Origin: Prunella strophiata
Taxonomy: Eukaryota > Chordata > Aves > Passeriformes > Prunellidae
Direction of reading: 5' to 3'
DNA: 64,000 nucleotides
Assembly (NCBI GenBank): GCA_036583965.1
Contig: JAZBQD010000014.1
Coordinates: forward strand, 54,503,626 to 54,567,625
This document shows positions 1 through 11,140 of the stretch, piece after piece (position 1 is the first letter of the stretch; each line of letters opens with the position of its first letter). Below the pieces are notes generated by a model that was not told the DNA's origin, searched no databases, and worked only from the letters and a program-made list of their open reading frames with translations. The position numbers and the translations under genes were made by a program.

Positions 1-670
1 AGCTGATAACCAAGGATATGGGAAAGACAGCGCCTTCACTGATGGGGTGCAGCTCCACATACCCAGGCAGGGCTGGATCTGTGACTGACAAGTTCTGGTC
101 TCACTTTGGTAATCATCAGAGATGGCAAGATAAGAGTCAGCTTCAAGTTCTACCCAAAGCTGCAGACCATTTTGCAAGTCAGAGACAGTAGGAACAGGGC
201 TGAACACTCAGGGCTGAGACTGAGTGGTCGAGACTGTCAAGGTTGTCAAGCTGAATGGTCAAGATGTCCCAGCTGAGACTGGTCAGGAGAATAAACCCTA
301 ATCTTTCACTCCAGGCTTAACACAGGCATTCCAGGCCTCCATGCTTAGGAACAACAGTTTGGGTGAGAAAAGTAGGCCCCCCAGTAAAGGATGACCAAAA
401 TCAGGTCTTCTCATAATGGACACGCACACATTCATCAGCCTGGGTGGGGTTTGGTTACCAATGCAGTGGGGTTGAGGTAACTTTGATGCCACTTCTCTGA
501 CCTTTGAGAGCAGGCTAATGGATAGGACTGAGGACTAAGGTGTCCAGCAAAGAAAAAAGAGACAATGGTGCAAGATGCAGCAGGGGAAATGACAAAGCAG
601 CAATTCATAAAAGAAAAATCTTCATTATTGGAATGGACAAGCCCAGACAGCTTGTGAAATCTCTAACCTT
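1..670. other. Non-coding flank of mixed base composition
   Basis: This stretch is visibly less AT-rich than the DNA after 790. It has no convincing open frame, and the only candidate (64 codons, minus strand, 298-492) matches no family I know. The higher GC, the AATAAA at 291-296 and the small internal repeats would fit an old retrovirus-like LTR or another decayed transposon. However, I see no LTR ends, primer-binding site or polypurine tract, so I do not call one. The window edge cuts it off on the left. Confidence 0.4.
209..286. repeat. Degenerate short tandem repeat (CTGAGACTGR-GGTCA-like)
   Basis: The words CTGAGACTG, TGGTC, GAGACTG, TGTCAAG and TGGTCAAG recur through about 80 bases, beginning and ending with CTGAGACTG copies (213 and 272). 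Spacing is irregular at about 20-30 bases, so this is a decayed minisatellite rather than a fresh one. No coding role is suggested. Confidence 0.45.
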
Positions 671-699
671 GGGGAGGACCTCAAGTGACCTGGTCTAAC
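671..699 (-). repeat. CR1-like LINE tail remnant, minus strand
   Basis: Read on the minus strand, this short segment resembles the CR1 tail line 'GGTTGGACTAGATGACCTTGAGGTCCC'. On the plus strand that appears as GACCTCAAGTGACCTGGTCTAAC. It is only about 30 bases with several mismatches, so alone it would be weak. It gains some support from a second CR1-tail remnant in the opposite direction immediately to the right. Confidence 0.35.
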
Positions 700-715
700 T
701 TTGAAACTAGATCTG

Positions 716-786
716 TTTTGAGCAGGAGAATAGACAAAATTACCCCCAGAAAGCCTTTCCAAACTCTTTGTTCTATAATTCTAGTA
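716..786 (+). repeat. CR1 LINE 3' tail remnant, plus strand
   Basis: The order of words follows the avian CR1 3' end: GAGCAGG, then a GGACTAGATGACC-like stretch (here decayed to AGACAAAATTACCCC), then CCAGAAAGCCTTTCCAA (from AGAGGTCCCTTCCAAC), then TTCTATAATTCTAG (from TTCTATGATTCTA). It is a 5'-truncated and considerably decayed copy with no coding capacity. The 83-codon open frame across it is a by-product. Confidence 0.5.
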
Positions 787-3700
787 CAGAAGGATTTCAA
801 TGATTTTCTGGCAAACATTTATTTTATAACCTTCTTATCCCAATGCAATAACTGCAAGAAAAAAAAACAAAAACAAACTTTTGAAAGTTGGCTGATTTCT
901 TCATATATTTATTCAAAAGGGCAAATCAAATACTAAACTAGAATTTTAATTCAGTTGAGCACACCCAAATCTCATCAGAAATGAACAATTGGGCCTGTAC
1001 AGAGTAAGAAAATACTATGGCTCATTAACTAAATACTGAGTTTTTTCCTGCCACTCTGTGTTTCCAGAAGCCTTATCCCTGAGTTGTCTTCCCAGATATT
1101 ACACTTTGAAATAGACACTGCATTGGCTAATAAATATAAATGTTTCAGCAAAATTCTGTATTGACTTCTTGAAAATTTAAGGAATATGGGATTTTTGAAA
1201 TGTCTATAAATATGTCATTAATTAACTCTTTTTATGCAGGTATTGATAGCAGAACATTGACAGGACCAGAAGGCAAATGTGAAAAGAACAATTTTTAAAA
1301 TATTTCTTGCTGAAGAAGAAAAATGTTGAATAAAATTATTAGGTTCATCCAAATAATGGTGTGGGTTTTTTTACTTGTTTTTGATCCATGGCTGATGGTG
1401 GGTTGTTTAATACACAACTTTCAGAGATGTAAAGATTGTCAGAATAATATATCAGTCTTCCTTATGTGCTCTTTCAAGAGCAATTCTGAATTGAAAAAAG
1501 ATTGATAGGTTTCTTTGCTAGCTTTTTTGTTTTCTTTTAAATCAATCATATGGCACTTGAGGAAAAGACAACTACAAAGGAAAATTGTTTAAAGATTAAG
1601 TGCTATACAAAGAGATGAATTACTGAATGTATTTACTAATTTTAACAGTTACATATCTGTAATTCACTCATGATCATAGGTCATTTTTGCATTCTATCAT
1701 GGGTATTTTTTTCATTCTATCACATTTATATTTTGATTTGAATTTATCAAAATATTTAATATATATATGATACATATGTTTTACAAGTAAAAAATGTCTT
1801 CACTATTCAGAAAGTAGAAAAACCTCACAAGAAAAAATTATAAACTCATAGAGAAAAACATACATTTTATATGAACCTATTGTATTCATAGTGGCTGAAA
1901 TGAAGCTATTCTAATCTCATAGATAGATATATAAGATTAAAATAAATATGAAATATTAGTGGAAAAAAAGTACCCTCTGCAGACCAAACAAATCTTTTCT
2001 TTAAAAAGTCATATCAAGATTGGCAGATCCTTACTCTGGGTCAACTATATAATAATAATTAATTTTCCACCTAGCAAATTTCCTCGCAAATATATTATTA
2101 ACTTATTCAGTCTTACTTAATTTAGACTTTTTTTTATCTGTGTGGGAGATATAGAAAATGACAGTACTGTTTTAAATTAATATAAGGACGCTTACTAGTG
2201 GATTAGGTATGGACACACAAATAACAACTTTTATTATTTAAAAAAAGGTCTGAATCAGCAAGCTGTCTTATAATGCATTGCTGAGGCCAATACGAAAACA
2301 CATTCAGCAAGGGAATTCAAAAACCATTAAATATTTCAACTGTCCCCACTCTGTCATGACTGTACCAGCTGCTGCTGCTGCAAAACTTTGTTCTGATCTG
2401 CAATAAAAAAGCAGTTTTACCAGATTGATTTATGTAGAACACACCAACAGACACTAGTTGTACATTAGAGTACATCAAACACTACTTCAAAAAAGAGGAA
2501 TAAAATTTCCTATAGAATAATTCTCAACACTGCTTTTTGTGTAGAAATGTACTTCTTGTTAATGTGCAATATTTTGTACTGATGCTTAAGCTAACATAAA
2601 GGAACAGAAATATATCTTCCTTGTATACAAATCTGAAATGTCAGAAGTATGAGCCTTTAGCTGATCCAGCATACTGTGAGCATCAATCACAATAATGTCT
2701 CTACAATCTCCCTTCTACTGTAAACATAGGTCCCAGCCAAATACCCTTCCCTCTTGCCTATTCAGCAATGTTACTGAAAATGCTATTCCTCCCATAATCA
2801 GAATAATGATTAATTTAACCTTTTTAGTGAAATTTTGCAGCTGTGTTATAGCCTGTCTTTTTAGTTATTCATCAGACACATTATGCTTCATTTACAGTTC
2901 CACAGTTGCCATTGTCTAGCTTCAGACTTCAGAGCCCCATGGTCAATTAATGAGAAATACATTTTTGTCAAATCACTCCTCAGTAACTGGGAAGAGTTGC
3001 AGAAAGGAAGAAACTCTGAGAATTAATCTTTGCTTGAACATTCATGTTGTACTAGATAGTTTTTAATGTTTTGGGGGTTGTGTGGTTTCGGTTTAATATG
3101 AGCCAAAAAGAAAAGCACTGTTGATCTTGCTAAATTATCTGTGTTTTGAATTTGTAGTTATGCTTTTCTAATTTGAAGTTATGTTTTCTAATCACTTTGC
3201 CTTCTTTAAATATCCTGGGTGAACTAGGTTCCAATCTTTCTTTGTTGGCTTCATACTATTGATCCAAGTTTCTAAGCATGACTTTTTGTTGCACAGGTCA
3301 ATCAGGACCATTTTGAAAAATTCTGAGACAGAGAAATCTTTCCTAATTCCTCAATTTTTTCTTTTGTATTTTACCTCAAATTTGCCTTAAAAGTCTTCTC
3401 TTATTTTTTGAGAATTCTACTTCCTGTAATCCTACAAACAAGGAAACAACAGACACATCAGGTCAGTTTAAAATCAGCTCTAGCTTTCAAAACGGAATTG
3501 CTTTCTCTAATAGCATTAGCATGGATTTTTTTCTTTAAAATAGCTATTTTAATAGAAGCATTTTTTCTTAAGGCTTCTTCTCCTAGTGGCAGTAATGAAT
3601 ATAGCTTTGCCTGAATGAGTTTACTTTTCTGTTTATTGTTTGCTCTTTTTTAAGCAGCTAGGTTAAAGGTTACACATCCGGCATTTTGCCCAAAACAACA

Positions 3701-5470
3701 GTCAATGACATGAACATGTTAAGATCAAGCACAAGCTACTTTTGTTACTAATCTTATTGAATGTACATTAAGTCTTTTGCAACTCAGGAAATAATGGAAT
3801 ATTTCAGAATTAAATGCAGGCTTTTAGGAATGGTTGTATGAAATAAGAACAAATATCCATCTAGAAAAGTACCCTGTGCTTACTGTGTCAAGTGGAAACA
3901 TAGTCAGAAAATTAATATAGAAATGGGTTGTGTAAAGAGTAATCTTTTCCCCAGCACACTCTCAGCTTCCAACAGCTTGCAGTATTGGCATCTCCTTAGT
4001 CAAAATTCCTATTTATAACTTGGCATTTAAAAGGTCTGCAAGGACTTTAAAGCCATAGATATCTCTAATTGCTTTTTGATTTAATTTGTACTTTTGACTT
4101 TCGTCCTGTGGCAATTTAATTCTGCAGTTTAATTTAGATAATAATAGCAGGATGGGCTTCAGCAAAATATTCCCTAAATCCCATTCAGAGATCTCCCTCA
4201 GCATGTTTTACTCACCTATAAAGAGTTGGTAGATGTCCTGTGATAACACAATGAGTTTCTTTTTTCAAGTAGATTTGGTACATCAGTACCAAAGTACAAA
4301 AGACTGACCTTCTAATTTAACCCGTTTATGTAAAATATTTTGTGTCTGAATATAATCAGGACTAGATGAAAATATTTCTAAATAGAGCTGGTCAGAATTT
4401 AAATGTATAAAAAAATTTAATAGTAGTGAATTTTAATTCCAGGATGGAATCATTGCTATTGATCCAGAAAGAGAAAGAAGGAAATTGTAACAAAATGTTG
4501 AGAACATACACTTGAAATAAGCGTGGGTGTCTAATACCTTGCTTCCAACAAACCTAAAGATTGAAGGAAAATCTCAGCCCAGGTAAGTATAATAACTGTA
4601 AAGAAATTTCTGTTTAATGTATTTGCTAACTCTTTTTTTAATACATGGTTCAGAGGTCTTAGGTCAGTCCCTGATTATACTTTAGATATTTAGATATAAT
4701 CTTTCCTTTCCAGTGGTTTCAAGAATTTGAAGATTAAGCTCTATACTGGCAGCTTGCTAGTAAAAAATATAGACTGAAGATGTTACTACAAAAATTTCTT
4801 AACAATCAAATTTTAATTCTTAAGGATTTTATTGTTGTTGATAAGTATTTACTAAAGAGTCTGCTAGAGAATTAGTGTTGAAGATGGAATTTTTAATGGA
4901 AAACAGAAAATAAAATAAAAATTTAAATAACTACATGGAATTCATGCTCTTCCAAATAATTTTTTTAAAAAGCAGGAAGTAGTGAGACAGGGTATGAAAC
5001 TTTATAATGAAACAGATTTTAAATTTTTTTTTACCTCCAATGTCATAGATTTAATCACAAAATTAACTGTTGGAGCATGCTGGTGATCTTTTCTTGTGTT
5101 TCCTACATTTTTTATGTTGTCCCTTTTACTTAAAGTCAAATTATTTTTTTCACTATTTTTTAACTCTGCGTTCTGGGGTTTTTTTATCACATATCAATCA
5201 CTTTTAAGGAAAGAAGACAAATTTTATGAGAATTTTCACTAGATTGAGAAGATTTATTTTTCTGTGTAAAAAGAAAATTCAGCATAAAATCACCACAGTA
5301 ACTGCTTATATAAAAGAAAAGCTTAAAAACTTTATTTACAACTTGGTTTTGCTGGGTTCATAGGTAGTATACATTAGCATACATTTCTCTATATCTAATA
5401 TATTTCTAGCATATATTTCTATATATATTTGAAACAGGAAGATTTGTTCCTGTTTTCTAAAATCTAGAGC
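787..5470. other. AT-rich DNA, no gene seen
   Basis: About 4.7 kb of AT-rich, CpG-poor sequence. Open frames are at most about 70 codons and match nothing I recognise. Small details are a CTG run of four units near 2368-2380 and many A- or T-runs. The sub-stretch 3960-4205 has a calmer, mixed-word composition and an inward-facing donor-like GGTGAGTAA on the minus strand near 4213, but nothing decisive. I see no promoter, RNA gene or recognisable transposon here. Confidence 0.6.
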
Positions 5471-6012
5471 CCAGTAGCAATGACTTTTTCACTCCTAGAC
5501 CAGAGCTCTGAAGAGCATCAATCTCAGAGCTGGTCCTGGGCTCACCTCAGCCAAAGCTGGGCTGTTTCCAGCTCCACCCTCAGGACCAAACACCTGCTGT
5601 CTCCTGAGCTGAGCCCAAACCTGAGCCTGAGCCCAAACCTGAGCCTGAGCCTGAGCCTGGGCCTGATCTCTGTTGGTGCCTCCAGTGGGAAGGGTCTGGC
5701 AGAGCCAGGGGGTCTTTGCCCGGATAAGAAGAGCCCCTGTGACTGAGCCTGGGGAAGCTGCAGGGCCACACTCGATGCTCAGCTGCGAGCAGCCAGAAGG
5801 CAGAAGCCATGGTGAGGAAATACAAAAATAAACCCAAGCACATCCAAACACTGATGAGGATGATGGCACCCTGACCAACAGCAGCTGCATTTCTCCCAGG
5901 AGGGGACTCAGGACTGTTGATGACTTGCCATGACAGCACAGCAGCACTTGGCCGGGGAAACTGGAGGGATATTGGGAAGGTGAGTACAGTATCAGCAAAA
6001 AAAAAAAGATTT
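5471..6012. other. GC-rich pocket with tandem hexamers; spurious long frames
   Basis: Base composition changes sharply from the AT-rich surroundings to a GC-rich, stop-poor block, ending in an A-run at 5998-6009 followed by AT-rich DNA. The longest open frame in the window (185 codons, minus strand, 5495-6052) lies across it, overlapped by open frames in other registers (119 and 75 codons minus, 88 codons plus). Open frames in several registers at once are what a GC-rich, repeat-containing block gives by chance. The minus frame's Ala-Gln-rich part is a direct translation of the hexamer repeat. I recognise no domain. The block could be a processed transcript copy (the A-run would fit a plus-strand tail) or part of an unclassified transposon. 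Neither is proven. Confidence 0.4.
5603..5668. repeat. GAGCCT hexamer / 18-bp minisatellite
   Basis: GAGCCT alternates with the related 12-mer GAGCCCAAACCT. Two 18-bp compound units are followed by three or four plain hexamers and then a GGGCCT variant. The tandem origin is clear, and it was built by hexamer expansion plus a second-order duplication. It lies inside the GC-rich pocket and accounts for the Ala-Gln repeats of the minus-strand reading frame. Confidence 0.85.
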
Positions 6013-9000
6013 CTTTAAAAAGGGTGTTTTTAAAGAATTCTAAAGGTAACAATGTATTGTTTTTCCTGTACTAATTTGTACTATAAGTGTTACTATCATT
6101 GTAGCTGGACTGTTGCTTTTCGTTTGGATTTAAATTTTTTTATTAGGCTGACACTACATTCTTGGCCCTATACCTGTGCTTTTTTCTTTCCCCTGTAACA
6201 ATCCTTTGAATGTAAACCAACTCCTTAAAAAATGGGGAACAGCTAGGGAAATCAGACCAAGGGCTCAGAAGTAGCCCAGAATTCAATAAAATAGACAGTC
6301 TCTGACAGTATACTCTTAATATAATTAAAGATAATTATGTTGTGGTTTACCATATTTCTAGTGCTGTAGACCTGAAAATAATTGAATCTCAAAGAAGGTG
6401 ATCTCTACTTCAAAATGAGGAAAATGTCTCTAAACACTGGAATTAATTTTCTCTCTTCTCATTTCTTTGAGGACTTAAAATACTTTAAATAACTTGCACA
6501 TGGAAGATGTTGGGAGGGTATTGATAATTTTGGAATGGATTTTATTGTGCTTTTAGCTGCCAGAGACTTTGAGATGAGCTCTCTGCAAGGAAGGAATTTT
6601 CACTTCTAGAAAAAGAACAGGCATGAAATCTGATAAAATTTTATTTTTGTTTCACCTTCTGTGTCTAGAAAGACACAGAAAGAAGGGCAGTAAACACTGG
6701 AAAATGTTTATCTTTGAAATAGTAATTTGAAGAAGCATATCCTAATGGTAATGAAAACTGTGAAAGATCTTTATCTGCTATGGCATTCAAGGATGTCAAT
6801 AAGAAATGAATGAACAACAGTTGATGTTTTAAAAATAAGGAATTTTATAAACCTCATTACTGTCTTATCAGAAAATGCATCTGAGAAAACTACAGCATGA
6901 TTCTAAAAGTTTCTATTTGTTGAAAATGCTTATTATTGTAATAGAAAACAAACCTGAACTGCCTGCATAAATTGCTGACTGCTATGTCAGTTTCTGAATG
7001 GAAACCTGGAAATATTTCCAGTAAGAATTTATTAGGCAGAGTCACACAGAAAAAAATATAAGTAGCTTTTTGTGGCAATTAGTACAGGTACTGATCAGGA
7101 AGAACAATATGGGATGAAAATATTAATGAGCACATAAATTCAATGAGCTGATTATTTTATAGATCATGCAAAACCCAAAGCTATGTAGAATGTTGACCTT
7201 TATAATTGTTATTTTTAATTTATTTTGATATATCTTCTACAGAATATAGTAATAGAAATCTTAGATTTCAATTTTCCTTTCCTTTGAAGAATTTTTCTGC
7301 TGAAACCTTCTCCAGCCTTGCCAAAATGCACAACATTCTGACAGTATTAGCCCACAACATGCTACTTTGTTTGGGTTCTGGGAAGAGAATTTTCAAAATA
7401 ATTCTTGACATTTATTCAAAATAATTCTTGTCTCAAAAATTATTTGATATTCAAAATGTAAAAAAAATATTTAGGGGAACATGAATACAGTCCAACAGAC
7501 TGTGATGGACATTTTTAATTTAAATATGCTAAAAATCTTCTGCTTGCTCACCATATTGAACATTGTGTGTGCCTTCTCCTCACAAAGGTGACTGCATGAG
7601 ACAATACTAGGACTCCATTTCCTTTTTGTTCTCAGATAAGTTTATTCTGCACCTTTTAAGTTGTTACCTCAAAGTTTGAAGCTTTGAGAAAACATTGTCC
7701 TGCATACGGGGAAGTCTCATGAAAAAAATAAAAAAAAGTGTTTTCTAGGGAAAAAAAGTCAGGAATGTAATCATTATCCTAGAACTCAGTCATGTGATGT
7801 GTTCCTGAGGTGGTAACTCACTGTTTTTTGCATTAACTGGTTGAACTACTTGCATAAATCCTAATAATTTTGTATATAGATGTCTACACAGCAAGAAATA
7901 GGAGACTTAATTTTACCCAAGAGAATTTATACAGTAACTGGTGTCAGAAAGGGCATTTAAGAATAGTTTGATTTTGAATTGGAAGAAGATGAAGATATTA
8001 TAATAAAGGGAAATGGTAACTAATGGAATCAGTATAAGAATATCAGGAAGTACTAGTTACTTTGGTTTTTTTAGATGCTGATGCAGTCTTCAGACTCTGC
8101 CTTCCAATTCTTGCAGTCTTCTCTTTTTTTTTTAATCCTATTTGCTTATGAGGAAAATAACCAACAAGGCAATTCAACTCTTTGTTCTTGTAAACACAGT
8201 TTCAGGTTCAAGAGATAATGCTCCAGAAAAAATGCATATGAGGATTTAATTTGCTACCAAGGATGGATTCAAAAAATTATTCCTCATATATAGTCATTTT
8301 TCAAATACACAATTGGCATGCTTTGCTTTCTCTTTCATAAAACTTTAGAGCCTGGCAATGACCAGTCTAAATCAAAGCAAATCTCCTGCTTATGAATTTT
8401 CTTCTACAAGAAGAAAAAAAAAATATAAAAGATAACTGCTAACTATCAGTTACAACTATTTACTTGTTTTCGGAGACTCAAAAAAATCCAAGATCCAGTC
8501 TGTCTATGTATATGTAAATTCCCTAAAAGATGTTACTAGAGTCTAGTCACAATACAGACCAAGATGAACAAAATGTGTAGCTTTTTGTTTTCTATCTTCT
8601 GAATGTAAAGCAGTTTTGGGTTTGTTTTTATTTTTTAATAATATATGACATTCTGCCAACCTCAGAAGAAGAAAAAAAGAGTCCCTGAACTAAACATTAG
8701 GAATCATTAGCATAGTTCACTGTCACAAATCTGAAGTTGCTTTAAACATACAAATTATTTTCAGGAACAATCCAAGGAGACCCTTAAAACTAGGGCAAAA
8801 TTAATGATGTTACACAGAAAAGCAGTAGTAATTATGTCCAGTGGCTCAGCATGATTACACTTCCTCAGTGCCTTCACAGCTTTATACAAATTATATAGCA
8901 ACACTTGGCAGTGGAGAACATATAGCAGCACATCTTAGAGGTCTGTTTAAAAGTAATTAGCAACAGTGATTCATGTGCAGGCTCTGAAAATTGCTATATC

Positions 9001-10726
9001 TTTCCAAAAAATAAAAGCTAGCTAATCTTGGTTTTACCCAAGCTTCAGAATATTCTTTTAGGCTTAGCTCTGAAGAAAAAGAAGTTTATGCACTTTTGAT
9101 ATCCATCCTACCTCCTAAAATCTGAGGGAGTGTATTTAGGAGTAGACTTATCATAGTGTAGCATTAGGAAGTAGACTACCTTAGTGGTGAACAGTGAGAC
9201 TCAGAAATGAAATTTCTTTCTTGAATTTGCTTAGAAAGTCATTAGTCTGTCTGCTAACATAGAAGGGGTATTCCCTGAAAGACTTCTCTTCTAGGATATA
9301 TAATAATCTAAAAGACTGTCTAAATATCTCAGGTCTTTGTGGCAACATGCCTCAAGCTATATACTGGACTGAGAGGACATTTGCAAGAATTTAGTTGGGT
9401 CTTGTGGTAATGATTCAAAACTCCAGGATTCCTTTCTTGCAGACCAAATCCTGCATCATTGCGTTAGAACAGAGATATTTGTGATTTCCTGTTTTTTTAT
9501 AATTCCAGCTTCATTATTTTCACACTTCTACTTGCACAAGAAATAGTTAACATGTTTAGTCAGATTAAATTGTGGTTTTATGGTTAGAGAATTCTCCAAG
9601 AAAGGAGAAAACCATGTTTGGTTTCCATCAGGTTGCAAAGAAAATATTTTAAGCCCCATGCAACTATATAAGAATTGAACATTTAACCTTCTCTTGTGTA
9701 CTTGAATAAAAAACAACTTTTGTCCATGCATGTCTGAAATGAAATTATTCAATATGCCTGATCAATCAAGTAATAAAGACATTTTAGGCAGAGTTTTAAC
9801 TGTTTAATTAACAGAGACCCTGGTTTTTGGCAGTTTTTGCCCACAGTTCCTTTTCATTCCTGAGCACTCCCATAAACAATGATTTCATTCTTCTTGTGCC
9901 ATATGATGATCTACACAGGACAATTTGCCTGGATTAAAAATTGTTAGGATGTCAGTGTTTTATTTGATTCAATTCTAAGCCAGAGCAGTACAGTAGTGGC
10001 AGTACTGCGTGCCTATTCTTACAGATTTAGAAATGGATGATTGATGATGCTGAAAAATAATTAACAAAACATCCCCTCTGTCCCAGTTTAGATGGTATTT
10101 AGATAGTTCTCACCTTCCTTATAATTCTTGTGTTCTAAAATGGGGAAAAGAAAACTACCTTTGTATATTATCTTTATTTAAATTGAAGTTCATTGTGAGC
10201 AACTAAAATTAAATATTGCTCTTTGCCAATATAAAAATACAGCGTCCCTTATTAATATATATGTTAACCAGATTGTGAAACAAATGGACTCATTCAGAGT
10301 CCACAAGGACAAATTCCTAAAGGAAATCAATGATTTTCAATTTGAAAGAGTAAACAAACACGTTCCTGTACTTTGGGCTGTGAACCTGAAGGGACACTAT
10401 AAACTAATTTACTGTGGAGTTTATTAAATTAACAAATTAAAACTGTGTATTTCCTTCACTGCACAATGTTGTTTGAAATAAGTTCCAAGAGCTATCATGA
10501 CAGCTTTGAAGCTTGGTTTTTTGTGGTCATCTTTCACTAATGCTACTGTCTTTAAGGTAAAATTATCACAGCTCTCTGAAGACAGTATTTTAGCCTTAGA
10601 AAAATAAATTCTAAGGCAATGGTGCTTTCACCATTGTGATCATTGGTCCTAAGTGAGATTTGGATCCACATTCACATAATCTAAGCACAACATGAATTAC
10701 TGCATTCTGCATTTCCATTCTTGTTT
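6013..10726. other. AT-rich DNA, no gene seen
   Basis: About 4.7 kb with open frames no longer than about 75 codons, none recognisable. Poly-A and poly-T interruptions are common. A 7-nt inverted repeat GCAGTAC...GTACTGC lies near 9985-10010 in a slightly GC-richer spot. I see no transposon ends, promoter or RNA gene. Confidence 0.6.
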
Positions 10727-11140
10727 AATAGAATCGTGGAATCATAGAATGGTCTGGGTTGGAAGGAAATTTAAAGATCTAGTTCCAACTCTCCTGCAAT
10801 GGCAAGGATGCCTTTCACTAGACCAGGTGGTTCAGAGCTCCATCCAACCTGACCTTGAACTCTTCCAGGAATGGAGCATCCACAATCTCTCTGGGCAATG
10901 TGTTCTAGTCTGATCATCCTTACAGTAAAAAAAATTCTTGCTAGTATCTAATCTAAACCTACTCTGTTTCAGCTTAAAGGCATCCCCTTTCTCCTATCAC
11001 TACAGATCCTGATAAAGTGTTCTTTTCCATCTTCCTTGTAAGCCCTCTTCAGATACTAGAAGGCTTCCAAAAGGTCTCCACAAAACCTTCACCTCTCCAA
11101 GCTGAACTGTCCCAACTTTCTCAGCCTGTCTTCTAACTAT
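10727..11140 (-). mobile_element. CR1 LINE, 5'-truncated, minus strand
   Basis: On the plus strand the block opens with the reverse-complemented CR1 3' end (AATCATAGAATGGTCTGGGTT, then GGAAGG, AAAGATCTAGTTCCAAC). It continues through the usual CR1 order: CACTAGACCAGG, GCTCCATCCAACCTGACCTTGAA, TTCCAGGAATGGAGCATCCACAATCTCTCTGGGCAA, ACAGTAAA, CTAATCTAAACCTACTCT, CCTATCACTACAG, CTCTCCAAGCTGAACTGTCCCAACTTTCTCAGCCTGTCTTC. That covers the 3' UTR and the last part of the second open frame (reverse transcriptase C-terminal region). It is truncated at its 5' end, as most CR1 copies are, and carries many substitutions, so it is dead. The 73-codon plus-strand frame at 10692-10913 is antisense to it and meaningless. 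Confidence 0.93.

Noticed and set aside
1..300. Possible retroviral LTR (GC shift and AATAAA near 291)
   Set aside because: No TG...CA ends, primer-binding site, polypurine tract or second LTR can be seen, and the window edge prevents a test.
4355..4380. GGACTAGATGA as a CR1 tail word
   Set aside because: It is a single 11-mer with no flanking CR1 blocks, so probably chance.
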